Notes: a model not told the origin generated them from the letters alone. Shown: positions 45,118 through 54,615, counted from the stretch's first letter. The stretch: 64,000 nt of DNA from Colwellia sp. PAMC 20917 (GCF_001767295.1 NZ_CP014944.1:558001-622000), one strand, 5' to 3'. Made by a program: numbers and translations.

Positions 45118-46170
45118 TTAATTCGGAATCGCGTCATAAATGAGCGTTGACATACTGTCATCATTCGAATTTTCAACATAGAGGTAATTACTTTTCCAAA
45201 GCCACCAGCCAGTCGTTTTAGTATAAGTGTCAAAGTAAATACTTTCTCCTGACAGTAGGTTTTTCTGATTACTTGCTGCCGTCACTTTACCTTGCTGTTG
45301 TGGCTCAAGTAACGAACCATGACTATAAGCTTTACCCATAAGCATTGGATAATGGTATGGCATAAAACCATTAACGGCATTACCTTGCTGTGCTATTTTA
45401 CCATTTAACGCGATACCGGTACTGCAGCTACCGTATCTTGCTTGGCGATTAGCCCCGCAAGAGGAGTGCGTACCAACAACACCGTCGTCATTACCTTGAA
45501 TAAATGGGCTAGTAACCCCTAAATACTCACTTGCATCACCAACAAAGCGTAGACGAGGGATCCTCGCATCAGGTAATGGTGCAAGTTGTCTAGCGTTATT
45601 GACTTTTAAATCATTAAGTACACCCATTTCATCGCCAAGATCGCCGCCAAGCCAAGCCTCTAATGCTGCCTCAATGACAAAAGACCACGTTTCTGTACCC
45701 TCAGCAACACTTACCGCCACATCAGCAAGTTCACTACCACCACCTGCGCCAGCGATGTCAAAGGTTGCAACAATATTCAGTGGTGCTAATCCGGCATTTT
45801 CCAACCAAGTTTCTTGGTTATCTATAATATACCGTGCCACTAAATCACCGGTTGAATGTGTTACAAAGATGCAACCCGGCGTACAAAAGTTACTTTCAGA
45901 AAATGATTTCAACTTTGGCCAAACATAGTCAGTGGCTATTTTACCTTCAATTCGTTCATATGAAGGCCAGTCAATGCGGGCATCACTGAGGTTATTCCAA
46001 TAGCCTTGCCAGTAATTTTGACCACTCGCCGTAACGTCACCGTCAACAATAAGCTGTTGTGGCTGAAAGCCATGGATAAGTACTATTTTATATTCTTTAC
46101 TATATGAAGCTGCTGAGCAGAATGTCAGGCAGATCCCTGCTACAACCGTTATGCGCTTAATTATATTCAT
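45118..46170 (-). CDS. secreted alpha/beta-hydrolase (lipase-like)
   Basis: 350 residues. Signal peptide (ITVVAGICLTFCSAASYS-KE), then the lipase-type oxyanion start KIVLIHGFQPQQ and nucleophile elbow CIFVTHSTGDLVARYI, a T-H-S-T-G variant of GxSxG. An Ala/Gly-rich stretch (FDIAGAGGGSELADVAVSVA) follows. The late DGVVGTHSSCGAN and HYPMLMGKAYSHGSLL supply candidates for Asp and His. Four cysteines suggest disulphides (FCTPGC, SCGANRQARYGSC). GGGGAAATA precedes the ATG. Probably an exported esterase or lipase; substrate unknown. Confidence 0.82.
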   Translation of the reverse strand: MNIIKRITVVAGICLTFCSAASYSKEYKIVLIHGFQPQQLIVDGDVTASGQNYWQGYWNNLSDARIDWPSYERIEGKIATDYVWPKLKSFSESNFCTPGCIFVTHSTGDLVARYIIDNQETWLENAGLAPLNIVATFDIAGAGGGSELADVAVSVAEGTETWSFVIEAALEAWLGGDLGDEMGVLNDLKVNNARQLAPLPDARIPRLRFVGDASEYLGVTSPFIQGNDDGVVGTHSSCGANRQARYGSCSTGIALNGKIAQQGNAVNGFMPYHYPMLMGKAYSHGSLLEPQQQGKVTAASNQKNLLSGESIYFDTYTKTTGWWLWKSNYLYVENSNDDSMSTLIYDAIPN

Positions 46171-46676
46171 TATTTCCCCAAATTATTTTTAAATTTTATT
46201 TTATAATTATATTTTTACGTCTTATTTTTATTGGTAATACAACTCATCGGACGTTCGACCAGTTAAAATGATAATAGTCCAATGACCATTTATTAGTCAA
46301 TGGCTAATTATTTATAATTTTGATAGGTTATTGATAGTTAATTGATAGTAAAAACAAGGACACTTTCAGTAGAGAGCAATAAATTTATAATAATACCATT
46401 TAAAAAAGAGGTAAATTAATTCAAGCGCTTAACACCTTTTACTCATTCGCACAAACAAGCTATCATTAGTATTTTATTAGCAATAATAATTAAAAAATAA
46501 AATAGGTTATTATCAAAAAGAACGATAATTAAAGGCCGATAACACACTAATTTAACTAAAAAAGCATTTCTATATTCTTTTTTTGTATATAAGTTAACAA
46601 AATATCACTTCTTTTATTTCTATAAAGCGCTAACCTTGTGCTATTAAAGTAAATAAAGCTTTATTAAGGAGCTACC
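46171..46676. other. divergent intergenic region before cysK
   Basis: No gene seen. AT-rich, with repeated TTGATAGTTA-type words (46320-46350) and two AAGCGCTWA words (46425, 46624). It should hold the cysK promoter and that of the lipase-like gene. Confidence 0.4.
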
Positions 46677-47645
46677 ATGACTACAATATTTGAAGATAAC
46701 TCAACCACTATCGGTAAAACGCCTTTAGTAAAACTTAACCGTGTAACAACCGGTAATGTTTTTGCAAAAATAGAATCAAGAAATCCAAGTGCGAGTATTA
46801 AGTGTCGTATTGGCGCAAACATGATCTGGGATGCAGAGAAGAAAGGCTTATTAACGCCTGGTAAAGTAATCGTTGAGCCAACAAGTGGTAATACCGGCAT
46901 AGCCCTTGCATTTGTTGCAGCAGCTCGAGGTTATGGCATTACGTTAACTATGCCACATACCATGAGTTTAGAACGCAGAAAGTTATTAGCGGCTTTAGGG
47001 GCTAAACTTGAATTGACCGATGGCGCCAAAGGTATGAACGGTGCCATAGCTAAAGCGCAAGAAATTAAAAATTCAGATCCAGACAAGTATGTTTTATTGG
47101 GGCAATTCGACAACCCTGCCAATCCTGAGATCCATGAAAAAACTACTGGTCCAGAGATCTGGGCAGATACCGATGGTAAGATTGATATTTTTGTTGCCGG
47201 TGTTGGAACAGGCGGTACCATTACCGGTGTTAGTCGTTATATCAAAAATATTGCCGGCAAAAACATTATGTCTGTAGCTGTTGAGCCTACTGACTCACCG
47301 GTTATTAGCCAAAAAATGGCGGGTGAAGTATTAACACCTGGCCCACATAAAATTCAAGGTATTGGTGCTGGTTTTATTCCTGGTAACTTAGACTTAAGCA
47401 TGATTGATGCTGTTGAAAAAGTGACCAACGATGAAGCAATGGCAATGTGTCACCGCCTAATGAAAGAAGAAGGTATTCTTGCAGGTATTTCTTCAGGTGC
47501 CGCGGTTGTTGCCGCTAAACGTTTAGCTGAGAAACCTGAAAACAAAGATAAAAATATTGTTGTTATTTTAGCAAGTTCCGCTGAACGTTACTTATCAAGT
47601 CCATTATTTAGTGATGAGTTCACTGATAAAGAACTTGTACAATAG
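46677..47645 (+). CDS. cysK: cysteine synthase A (O-acetylserine sulfhydrylase)
   Basis: 322 residues, normal CysK length. PLP-binding Lys in [15 protein letters not shown] (~43), the substrate loop [12 protein letters not shown], the phosphate-binding glycine loop [14 protein letters not shown] and the late [11 protein letters not shown]. It makes L-cysteine from O-acetylserine and sulphide, as a cytoplasmic PLP enzyme of sulphur assimilation. AAGGAGCTACC gives a strong ribosome-binding site. Single-gene unit with its own terminator. Confidence 0.95.
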   Translation: MTTIFEDNSTTIGKTPLVKLNRVTTGNVFAKIESRNPSASIKCRIGANMIWDAEKKGLLTPGKVIVEPTSGNTGIALAFVAAARGYGITLTMPHTMSLERRKLLAALGAKLELTDGAKGMNGAIAKAQEIKNSDPDKYVLLGQFDNPANPEIHEKTTGPEIWADTDGKIDIFVAGVGTGGTITGVSRYIKNIAGKNIMSVAVEPTDSPVISQKMAGEVLTPGPHKIQGIGAGFIPGNLDLSMIDAVEKVTNDEAMAMCHRLMKEEGILAGISSGAAVVAAKRLAEKPENKDKNIVVILASSAERYLSSPLFSDEFTDKELVQ

Positions 47646-47663
47646 TATTGATATCATCAAAAT

Positions 47664-47689
47664 AAAAAAGACGCTAAGGCGTCTTTTTT
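47664..47689. terminator. bidirectional terminator, cysK / alpha-beta hydrolase
   Basis: AAAAAAGACGC-TAAG-GCGTCTTTTTT, perfect and with A/T tails on both sides, between two convergent genes. Confidence 0.92.
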
Positions 47690-47695
47690 GTTTTA

Positions 47696-48478
47696 TCAAT
47701 CTGCAATAAAGCGAGCAATCGCTGGATGAATTAAGCCACTATGGCTTACCGGCCCCATATGTCCGGTTGGAAAATGTTGATGTTCAATATTGGGTAAACT
47801 GGCTTTAATTTGATTGGCTAATGATTGGCTCAGTTCAGGACTGTGTTCACCTGTCATCATTAACACTTTACAAGTAAGACCACTTAGATCGGTTAAGGTA
47901 TATTTCTCTGATATTAAACCTTTAAAGTCTAAACTCACCTTAGGCATATCTCTTGCCATTATATCCTGTATTTTTTGTGGTAGTGCTTTGAAAAAACCTG
48001 TTTGGTTCCAAAAATCAGTGAATATCTCTGCCGCCTGATACCTATCATCGATATTAACTTTGTTAGCAAAGTTATCCGCTAACATTCGAGCGTCACTTCT
48101 TTGTTCAAGTAAATGAAACGCAACTGGCTCATATAAAGAAAGACTTAATATTTTTTCTGGATTCTCTATGGCTAGCTTTAAGGCAATCGCGCCGCCACAA
48201 GAATGCCCGACCAAATGGAAAGACTGATGTTGAGCAACATGAGTAATAATTTTTTTAATACGGTTAATTTCAACATCAAAATTATAATTTAATTCATCAG
48301 CGACTTTTTCTGCATTACCATAACTGAGCAAATCAATATTGATGACTAAGTAGTGAGGTTCAAGCAGTTTGACTAAGGGCTGCCATTGTCTGGCTGAACT
48401 TAGCGAACTATGAAGAAGTACAACCGGTGTTCCCTGCCCTGAAATATAGGCACCTTTTAGTAGATTATTTATGGTCAT
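47696..48478 (-). CDS. alpha/beta-hydrolase
   Basis: 260 residues without a signal peptide. GTPVVLLHSSLSSARQWQ is the oxyanion region, SFHLVGHSCGGAIALKLA the nucleophile elbow (GHSCGG), and GEHSPELS plus FPTGHMGPVSH the acid and His regions. It is divergent from the tryptophan-degradation cluster and shares a 261-base region with it that contains a 19-bp palindrome. A role in that pathway, for example as a second formamidase, is possible but only inferred; substrate cannot be read. Ribosome-binding site weak. Confidence 0.85.
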   Translation of the reverse strand: MTINNLLKGAYISGQGTPVVLLHSSLSSARQWQPLVKLLEPHYLVINIDLLSYGNAEKVADELNYNFDVEINRIKKIITHVAQHQSFHLVGHSCGGAIALKLAIENPEKILSLSLYEPVAFHLLEQRSDARMLADNFANKVNIDDRYQAAEIFTDFWNQTGFFKALPQKIQDIMARDMPKVSLDFKGLISEKYTLTDLSGLTCKVLMMTGEHSPELSQSLANQIKASLPNIEHQHFPTGHMGPVSHSGLIHPAIARFIAD

Positions 48479-48628
48479 TGCAGCTATTTATTAGCGATAA
48501 AACACCATTATCAGCTTAATCGAACAAATGTCAAAGTGAAATAACACTCAATCTATTGTTGCGCAATTACAAAAGATACGGCTATAAAAGTTTACAAAGT
48601 AAATAAATAAAACTTCACACTTTTGCTG

Positions 48629-48647
48629 ACATTAAATTATTTAATGT
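48629..48647. promoter_or_regulatory. 19-bp palindrome, operator candidate of kyn cluster
   Basis: ACATTAAA-TTA-TTTAATGT is a perfect palindrome with 8-bp arms, 93 bases before the SDR gene and in the shared region with the divergent hydrolase. It could be a regulator site (for example Lrp/AsnC- or GntR-type); not tested. Confidence 0.5.
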
Positions 48648-48739
48648 GATAAAAATTGGTTAACTCAAATTTTCAACGAAATTAACTTAACGCCGTTTTG
48701 AAAAAATCGTCTGAAAAAACACAATAATAAAGAGTATTC

Positions 48740-49528
48740 ATGGATATAAATCTTCAAGGTAAAAGCGCATTGGTCTGTGGTTCAAGTCAAGGGATCGGTA
48801 AAGCCTGTGCGATTGAGCTTGCTCACTTAGGCGCTAACGTCACACTATTCTCACGTAATCAAGCAGCCCTAGAATTAGTCAAAGCTGAGCTTGATACAAC
48901 TCAAGACCAAAAGCACCAAGTATTAATCGCTGACTTTTCAAATACAGAGCAAGTAAAAACCGTGATCAATGCACATATTAACGCATCGGGTGGTTATGAT
49001 ATTTTAATCAATAATACTGGTGGCCCCGCACCTGGACCGGCCAATGTGGCTGGTGTCGATGAATTTATCAACGCCTTCAATTTACACTTAGTGTCTAACC
49101 ATCACTTGGTTCAAGCACTTATCCCTAGTATGAAAGAAAAGCAATATGGCCGTATTATCAATGTTATTTCTACGTCTGTTAAGCAACCGCTCAATGGCCT
49201 AGGTGTCTCAAATACCATACGTGGTGCAGTGGCGAGCTGGGCGAAAACCTTAGCAAATGAATTGGGTGAATTTGGTATTACTGTCAATAATGTCTTACCC
49301 GGGGCTACAGCAACCGCTCGTTTGGATGCCATTATTTCAGGGAAAGCCAAGAAACAAAACATTTCAATTGAACAGGCTACACTTAACGAAAAAGCAATTA
49401 TTCCAATGCGCCGTTTTGCTAAACCCGAAGAATTTGCAGCTGCGGCCGCTTTTTTAGCATCGCCTGCTGCTGGCTATATCACAGGTATTAACTTACCCGT
49501 CGATGGTGGCAGAACCTCGTGCTTATAA
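48740..49528 (+). CDS. atypical short-chain dehydrogenase/reductase
   Basis: 262 residues. A Rossmann start (ALVCGSSQGIGKACAIELAH), then LINNTGGPAPGPANVAG (NAG-like motif), VISTSVKQPLNG, and GYITGINLPVDGGRTSCL at the end. The usual YxxxK catalytic pair is absent: the aligned stretch reads GVSNTIRGAVASWAK, with Ser and Arg in those positions. SDRs of this SNTIR type are a known atypical subgroup. It starts the tryptophan-degradation cluster, 36 bases before the ALDH gene. Its role there is unclear; a non-classical reductase or binding role is possible. Confidence 0.85.
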   Translation: MDINLQGKSALVCGSSQGIGKACAIELAHLGANVTLFSRNQAALELVKAELDTTQDQKHQVLIADFSNTEQVKTVINAHINASGGYDILINNTGGPAPGPANVAGVDEFINAFNLHLVSNHHLVQALIPSMKEKQYGRIINVISTSVKQPLNGLGVSNTIRGAVASWAKTLANELGEFGITVNNVLPGATATARLDAIISGKAKKQNISIEQATLNEKAIIPMRRFAKPEEFAAAAAFLASPAAGYITGINLPVDGGRTSCL

Positions 49529-49564
49529 GGTTTACTTTAATAAACAATAGCTAGAGGAATAATA

Positions 49565-51022
49565 ATGCTCAATGAAAATAATATTATTGAAAACTTTATT
49601 GATGGCCAATATCAAGCGCCCATCAATAATAATTATTTAGATAATATTGAGCCGGCCACGGGGTTAGTTTACGGCCAAATACCCAATAGTGATATCGCTG
49701 ATGTTGAACAAGCTGTTACAGCAGCAGAACGCGCCCTGCCAGCATGGCGGGCCTTAGCTTTAGAACAACGTGCCGACTATTTAATTGCCATAGCACAAGA
49801 AATTGAAAATCAACTTGAACCCTTAGCACTTGCCGAAGCCACAGACAATGGTAAACCGGTTTCTTTAGCGCGAATGGTCGATATTCCACGTGCGGCAAGT
49901 AACTTTAAATTCTTTGCTCATGCCTGTTCACAATTCGCTAGTGAATCTCATGCGATTGCTCATACGGCAATCAATTACACCTTGCGCCAACCTGTTGGTA
50001 TTGTCGGCTGTATTTCCCCTTGGAATTTACCGCTGTATTTATTTACTTGGAAAATAGCACCAGCACTCGCTGCAGGTAATTGCGTGATTGCTAAACCCTC
50101 TGAAATAACCCCAAAAACGGCGGCAATGCTCGGCGCTATTTGTCTGAAAGTCGGTTTGCCTAAAGGTGTTTTAAATATATTACACGGAACAGGTGCAAGT
50201 GTTGGCGCTGCAATATGTAACCACCCTAAAATTAAAGCGATCTCATTCACTGGTGGCTCAGCAACGGGGGCAGCAATAGCAACTCAGCTTGCACCAAAAT
50301 TTAAAAAGCTATCATTAGAACTAGGTGGAAAAAACCCCGCCTTAATCTTTGATGACTGTCATTTTGAAAGTACCGTTGAAGAAGTCTTTCGCGCCAGCTT
50401 TGCGAATCAAGGTCAAATCTGTTTATGTGCTTCACGTTTATATATTCAACGGGGCATATATGAAAAATTCAAAAACGCATTAGTGGCAAAAGCACAAGCG
50501 CTTGTGCCACAAGACCCTTTACTTAATGAAACAAAAATGGGCGCGATTGTCTCCAAAGCCCATTTAGAAAAAGTACTTGGCTATATTGATTTAGCTAAAA
50601 AAGAAGGTGGTACTATTTTAGCGGGCGGTGAACAAGTGCTATTACCTGGTCGCTGTGAACAAGGTTATTTTTTACAACCGACTATCATTGAAGGCTTAAG
50701 TAATGACGCGAGTTGCAACCAGCAAGAGATCTTTGGCCCTGTTATTACCTTACAACTGTTTGATACTGACGAACAAGCACTAGCTCTTGCCAACGAAAGC
50801 CAATATGGCTTAGCGGCGACCATTTGGACGCAAAATATTAATAGAGCGCATCAACTCGCTGAACAAATAAATACCGGAATTGTGTGGATCAATTGTTGGT
50901 TACTGCGTGATTTACGAACGCCTTTTGGTGGTATGAATCATTCAGGTGTTGGTCGAGAAGGTGGTTTAGAAGCCATGCGATTTTTTACTGAACCCAAAAA
51001 TGTATGCATAAAATACTCATAG
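49565..51022 (+). CDS. 2-aminomuconate semialdehyde dehydrogenase (ALDH superfamily)
   Basis: 485 residues. ALDH signature: SPWNLPLYLFTWKIAPALAA, KPSEITPKTA, FTGGSATGAAIA, catalytic Glu in LELGGKNPALIF and Cys in NQGQICLCASRLYI, then EIFGPVITL and PFGGMNHSGVGREGG. Length is typical for the 2-aminomuconate/2-hydroxymuconate semialdehyde group (ALDH8A1-like). Between the atypical SDR and the RidA, HAAO and ACMSD genes, oxidation of 2-aminomuconate semialdehyde with NAD is the most likely reaction. AGAGGA precedes the ATG. The last 50 codons plus trailer are present again twice downstream. Confidence 0.92.
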   Translation: MLNENNIIENFIDGQYQAPINNNYLDNIEPATGLVYGQIPNSDIADVEQAVTAAERALPAWRALALEQRADYLIAIAQEIENQLEPLALAEATDNGKPVSLARMVDIPRAASNFKFFAHACSQFASESHAIAHTAINYTLRQPVGIVGCISPWNLPLYLFTWKIAPALAAGNCVIAKPSEITPKTAAMLGAICLKVGLPKGVLNILHGTGASVGAAICNHPKIKAISFTGGSATGAAIATQLAPKFKKLSLELGGKNPALIFDDCHFESTVEEVFRASFANQGQICLCASRLYIQRGIYEKFKNALVAKAQALVPQDPLLNETKMGAIVSKAHLEKVLGYIDLAKKEGGTILAGGEQVLLPGRCEQGYFLQPTIIEGLSNDASCNQQEIFGPVITLQLFDTDEQALALANESQYGLAATIWTQNINRAHQLAEQINTGIVWINCWLLRDLRTPFGGMNHSGVGREGGLEAMRFFTEPKNVCIKYS

Positions 51023-51377
51023 GCTCAAACTAAATAAATAAATACCGGTATTGTGTGGATAAATTGTTGGTTACTGCGTGATTTACGAACGCCTTTTGGT
51101 GGTATGAATCATTCAGGTGTTGGCCGAGAAGGCGGTTTAGAAGCCATGCGATTTTTTACTGAACCCAAAAATGTATGCATAAAATACTCATAGGCTCAAA
51201 CTAAATAAATAAATACCGGAATTGTGTAGATCAATTGTTGGTTACTGCGTGATTTACGAACGCCTTTTGGTGGTATGAATCATTCAGGTGTTGGTCGATA
51301 AGGTGGTTTATAAGCCATGCGATTTTTTACTGAACCCAAAAATGTATGCATAAAATACTCATAGGCTCAAACTAAAT
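50865..51377 (+). repeat. 171-bp tandem triplication of the ALDH 3' end
   Basis: Copies at 50865-51035 (gene end), 51036-51206 and 51207-51377. Period 171 = 57 codons. Copy 2 differs from copy 1 at four sites, all synonymous in the ALDH frame (GGA/GGT, ATC/ATA, GGT/GGC twice). Copy 3 differs at three sites, each creating an in-frame stop (TGG to TAG, GAA to TAA twice). Copies 2 and 3 are not translated with the gene because of its own TAG. Confidence 0.97.
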
Positions 51378-51626
51378 AATGAATCAAATTTGTCATAAAT
51401 TTAAATCTTCAGGCGCAATATTTGCCAGCGTATTAGGCTGCAAATGGACGCTTATTTAACCTATTTTCCTGTGGAGTGCCTTAGGGGGGGTCGGTGATTT
51501 CGACATTCCCTACTCAGTCGTACTCAAATCTACATGCCATTGAAATAAATAAAGAACAAAGGTCTTTGATGGATTTTTGTCTACACTTATAACCATAAAA
51601 ATATATTAATTACATCAGGAACCCTT
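51378..51626. other. intergenic before RidA
   Basis: No gene. It holds a G7 run (51484-51490) and a weak promoter candidate near 51566-51593, ending 33 bases before the RidA ATG. Transcription of the RidA-to-TDO block may restart here. Confidence 0.45.
51566..51593 (+). promoter_or_regulatory. possible internal promoter of the RidA-TDO block
   Basis: TTGATG (51566-51571), 16 bases, TATAAC (51588-51593), about 34 bases before the RidA start. The repeats separate this gene block from SDR-ALDH, so a second promoter is plausible. Confidence 0.35.
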
Positions 51627-52109
51627 ATGAGCGATGTTAAAATTAAAACGTCTTTGAACCCGAAAATAATCAACGCGGAACTAGCACCAAAACCGGTAGG
51701 TTTATACCCTCACGCCCGACAAGTAGGCGATTTATTATTTCTTTCTGGTGTTGGCCCAAGAAAAGCGGGTTGCAAAGATATCCCTGGGGTTGTATTGGAC
51801 GAGCAAGGTAAAATTAAAAGTTACGATATTGAAGCGCAATGTCATAGTGTATTCACCAATATTCGCTTAATTCTTGAAGCGTCAAATGCAAACTGGATGG
51901 ACTTGGTCGATGTCACCGTATTTTTAACCAATATGGATGACGACTTCACCACCTACAATCGTATTTACGCAGAATACTTTGCCGATAACCAACCTTGTCG
52001 AACCACGGTTGAAATTAACAAATTACCAACGCCCATTGCCATTGAACTTAAATGTATCGCTGCGTTGAATCAACATAAAAAGCCTCAGACTAAAACGACG
52101 GGGGAATAG
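51627..52109 (+). CDS. RidA-family protein, probable 2-aminomuconate deaminase
   Basis: 160 residues of the YjgF/YER057c/UK114 fold: [59 protein letters not shown], and the conserved Arg in [13 protein letters not shown] with the Glu in IAIELKCIA. Length and N-terminal LYPHAR motif resemble the 2-aminomuconate deaminases of this pathway, which convert 2-aminomuconate to 4-oxalocrotonate with release of ammonia. Ribosome-binding site AGGA. The HAAO gene follows after 2 bases. Confidence 0.87.
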   Translation: MSDVKIKTSLNPKIINAELAPKPVGLYPHARQVGDLLFLSGVGPRKAGCKDIPGVVLDEQGKIKSYDIEAQCHSVFTNIRLILEASNANWMDLVDVTVFLTNMDDDFTTYNRIYAEYFADNQPCRTTVEINKLPTPIAIELKCIAALNQHKKPQTKTTGE

Positions 52110-52111
52110 TC

Positions 52112-52669
52112 ATGTCAACGTTAAAAAACAGCATCGCTATGCCTTTTAATTTACATGCTTGGATTGATGAACATCGCCATTTACTTAAACCTCCCGTTTG
52201 TAATAAAAAAATTTTTGAACAAGACAATTTTATTGTGATGATTGTCGGCGGCCCTAATAATCGTAACGATTATCACTATAACGCAACCCCTGAATTATTT
52301 TATCAAATTGAAGGCGAAATGGTGCTTTCAGTGATTGATGGTTCGGTTGAAAAGAATGATCATCATGATCCCGAAAATTTTCAGGATATAAAAATTAAAG
52401 CTGGCGAGATATTCTTACTGCCACCAAAGATGTTGCATTCCCCACAACGCTTTGAAAATAGCGTAGGTTTAGTGGTTGAACAAAAGCGAGCAAATAATCA
52501 AAAAGATGCACTTTATTGGTTTTGTCCTGACTGCAAAAAACAACTCTACACAGAAGCTTTTTATCTCGATAATATAGAAACAGACTTACCTAAAGTATTC
52601 ACCCGTTTTTATGACACACCTGACAATTGCACTTGTCAGCAATGTGGCACAACAGTGACGAAGGGATAA
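52112..52669 (+). CDS. nbaC: 3-hydroxyanthranilate 3,4-dioxygenase
   Basis: 185 residues, cupin type. Iron ligands are read in [20 protein letters not shown] (His, Glu) and [12 protein letters not shown] (His). A C-terminal rubredoxin-like site has [10 protein letters not shown] and CTCQQCGTT, typical of the bacterial enzyme. It opens 3-hydroxyanthranilate with O2 to 2-amino-3-carboxymuconate semialdehyde, in the cytoplasm. GGGGGA precedes the ATG. It lies between RidA (2 bases) and ACMSD (3 bases). Confidence 0.94.
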   Translation: MSTLKNSIAMPFNLHAWIDEHRHLLKPPVCNKKIFEQDNFIVMIVGGPNNRNDYHYNATPELFYQIEGEMVLSVIDGSVEKNDHHDPENFQDIKIKAGEIFLLPPKMLHSPQRFENSVGLVVEQKRANNQKDALYWFCPDCKKQLYTEAFYLDNIETDLPKVFTRFYDTPDNCTCQQCGTTVTKG

Positions 52670-52672
52670 GTT

Positions 52673-53680
52673 ATGTTAAAGATAGATATTCACACGCATA
52701 TATTACCGAAGACCTGGCCTAATTTACGTGAAAAATACGGTTACGGGGGGTTTGTCAGTTTAGATCATCATAAATGTGGCTGTGCCCGAATGATGGTTGA
52801 TGAAAAGTTTTTTCGTGAAATAGACCATAATTGTTGGGACCCTAAAGTTCGACTTGACGACTGTAAAAAGCACCATGTAGACGTACAAGTACTTTCAACG
52901 GTTCCTGTGATGTTTAACTACTGGGCAAAACCGAAAGATACTCTAGATTTATCGATGTATTTGAATGATCACATTGCCGGCATTGTTAACGACCACCCTA
53001 AGCGTTTTGTAGGGTTAGGTACTTTACCTATGCAATCGCCAGACCTTGCAATAAAAGAACTTGAACGTTGCATGAAAATTGGTTTGTCGGGCATTCAAAT
53101 TGGTTCTCATATTAATGAATGGAATTTAGACCAAAAAGAGTTATTCCCTATTTTTGAAGCCGCACAAGACTTAGGTGCAGCTGTTTTTGTTCACCCATGG
53201 GACATGATGGCGAAAGAAAAAATGCCTAAGTATTGGTTGCCATGGCTCGTTGGTATGCCTGCAGAGTCAAGCTTAGCGATATGCTCGATGATCTTTGGCG
53301 GCGTACTACAACGTTTACCTAAACTAAAAATAGCCTTTGCTCATGGTGGTGGTTCATTTCCATCAACTATTGGTCGTATTGAACACGGGTTTAATGTTCG
53401 TCCTGATTTATGTGCGGTTGACTGCCCTATTAACCCACGAGATTTTCTTCCTCAAATTTATCTGGATTCATTAGTACATGATGAATTAGCACTGAAATAT
53501 TTAGTCGATTTGATGGGGCCAGACAATATTGCCTTGGGTACTGATTACCCATTTCCATTGGGTGAATTAGAACCTGGAAAGCTTATCGAGAATAGTCAGT
53601 TTTCTGATGATATTAAAGAAAAGTTACTGCATGGTTCAGCGCTTAAATGGTTAGGATTATCAAAAGAGCAATTTTTATGA
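52673..53680 (+). CDS. nbaD: 2-amino-3-carboxymuconate-6-semialdehyde decarboxylase (ACMSD)
   Basis: 335 residues, amidohydrolase fold. The metal-binding start reads KIDIHTHILPKTWP (HxH), with further ligands in AAVFVHPWDMM (His) and ALGTDYPFPLGE (Asp); IAFAHGGGSFPST is also typical. It decarboxylates ACMS to 2-aminomuconate semialdehyde and so diverts the pathway from quinolinate/NAD synthesis to degradation. AAGGGAT precedes the ATG. Its TGA overlaps the ATG of the next gene (ATGA). Confidence 0.94.
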   Translation: MLKIDIHTHILPKTWPNLREKYGYGGFVSLDHHKCGCARMMVDEKFFREIDHNCWDPKVRLDDCKKHHVDVQVLSTVPVMFNYWAKPKDTLDLSMYLNDHIAGIVNDHPKRFVGLGTLPMQSPDLAIKELERCMKIGLSGIQIGSHINEWNLDQKELFPIFEAAQDLGAAVFVHPWDMMAKEKMPKYWLPWLVGMPAESSLAICSMIFGGVLQRLPKLKIAFAHGGGSFPSTIGRIEHGFNVRPDLCAVDCPINPRDFLPQIYLDSLVHDELALKYLVDLMGPDNIALGTDYPFPLGELEPGKLIENSQFSDDIKEKLLHGSALKWLGLSKEQFL

Positions 53681-54615
53681 GTATCGCGAACACGAAAGTT
53701 AACGTTAAAAATAGCACGATAAAAATAACCATAGAACTTCAAAATGCTAGTTATCAAGTCAATATAGCAAACTCATGGTCATTGGCTATTCCTGTTAACT
53801 TTAATCAACCAACGCAACAGCCTAATCACTTTTCTGCAAATGCGGCTCTAGCCAGTCCAATGCAAGCGGGGGGTTTTGTTGGTGATACGAAACAAGGTGG
53901 CAGTTGCAATGTAAATGAATTGACGATTAATCCGCATTGTAACGGTACCCATACAGAATCTATCGCACATATTTGTGACTTTTCAATGAACAGTCATGCT
54001 GTCAATAATGGTATCAAAAATGAAACGCAGGCAAAGACATTAGCAGAACTTAACTTACCCGCGTTAATGCCCTGCGTTGTAATATCATTAACACCTGAAT
54101 TAGCTATAGAAAGTAAGGAGAATTACAGCCCTGACTTTTCTAAACATGATGTAATCATCAGTAAATCTGCACTTAAGAAAGCACTTGTTGATTATCACAA
54201 TGAGCAATTACAAGCGTTGGTTATTCGAAGTTTGCCAAATAACAGTAGCAAAAAACATCAAGCCTATAACAGTGAGAATCAACCTGCTTTTTTCAGCCGT
54301 GAAGCCATTTTATATTTGAATGAACGTGGTGTTGAACACCTAATAGTAGATCTGCCATCAATTGACCGCTTACATGATGAAGGATTAATGACTTGTCACC
54401 ATTTATTTTGGCAAGTTAATGAAGGTAGTCAGCAAGTAAACGAAAATAGCTTAGTGAATAAGACGATTACCGAAATAGCGTTTATTGATAATGAGATCCC
54501 TGATGACTTTTATTTTATCAATATTCAAACACCGGCTTTTCATAATGATGCAGCACCAAGTCGCCCTGTCCTATTTTCAGCAAAAGAATTTAATGCTAAA
54601 GAAATGAGTAAATAA
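53677..54615 (+). CDS. cyclase-family protein, probable kynurenine formamidase (KynB-like)
   Basis: 312 residues from ATG 53677, which overlaps the ACMSD stop. The cyclase/KynB signature is present in a varied form: NPHCNGTHTESIAHI, against the usual HxGTHxDxPxH; the metal-binding His residues are kept and the Asp is replaced by Glu. A further matched stretch is GVEHLIVDLPSIDRLHDEG, then a His pair (TCHHLFW). It is longer than classical KynB (~210). Given its place between ACMSD and kynureninase, hydrolysis of N-formylkynurenine is the best reading. Not certain because of the motif change. Confidence 0.78.
   Translation: MSIANTKVNVKNSTIKITIELQNASYQVNIANSWSLAIPVNFNQPTQQPNHFSANAALASPMQAGGFVGDTKQGGSCNVNELTINPHCNGTHTESIAHICDFSMNSHAVNNGIKNETQAKTLAELNLPALMPCVVISLTPELAIESKENYSPDFSKHDVIISKSALKKALVDYHNEQLQALVIRSLPNNSSKKHQAYNSENQPAFFSREAILYLNERGVEHLIVDLPSIDRLHDEGLMTCHHLFWQVNEGSQQVNENSLVNKTITEIAFIDNEIPDDFYFINIQTPAFHNDAAPSRPVLFSAKEFNAKEMSK

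Noticed and set aside
51036-51377. Extra coding exons or a second ALDH protein in copies 2 and 3 of the repeat
   Set aside because: Each copy lacks a start codon with ribosome-binding site, and a stop precedes it; copy 3 carries three further stops.
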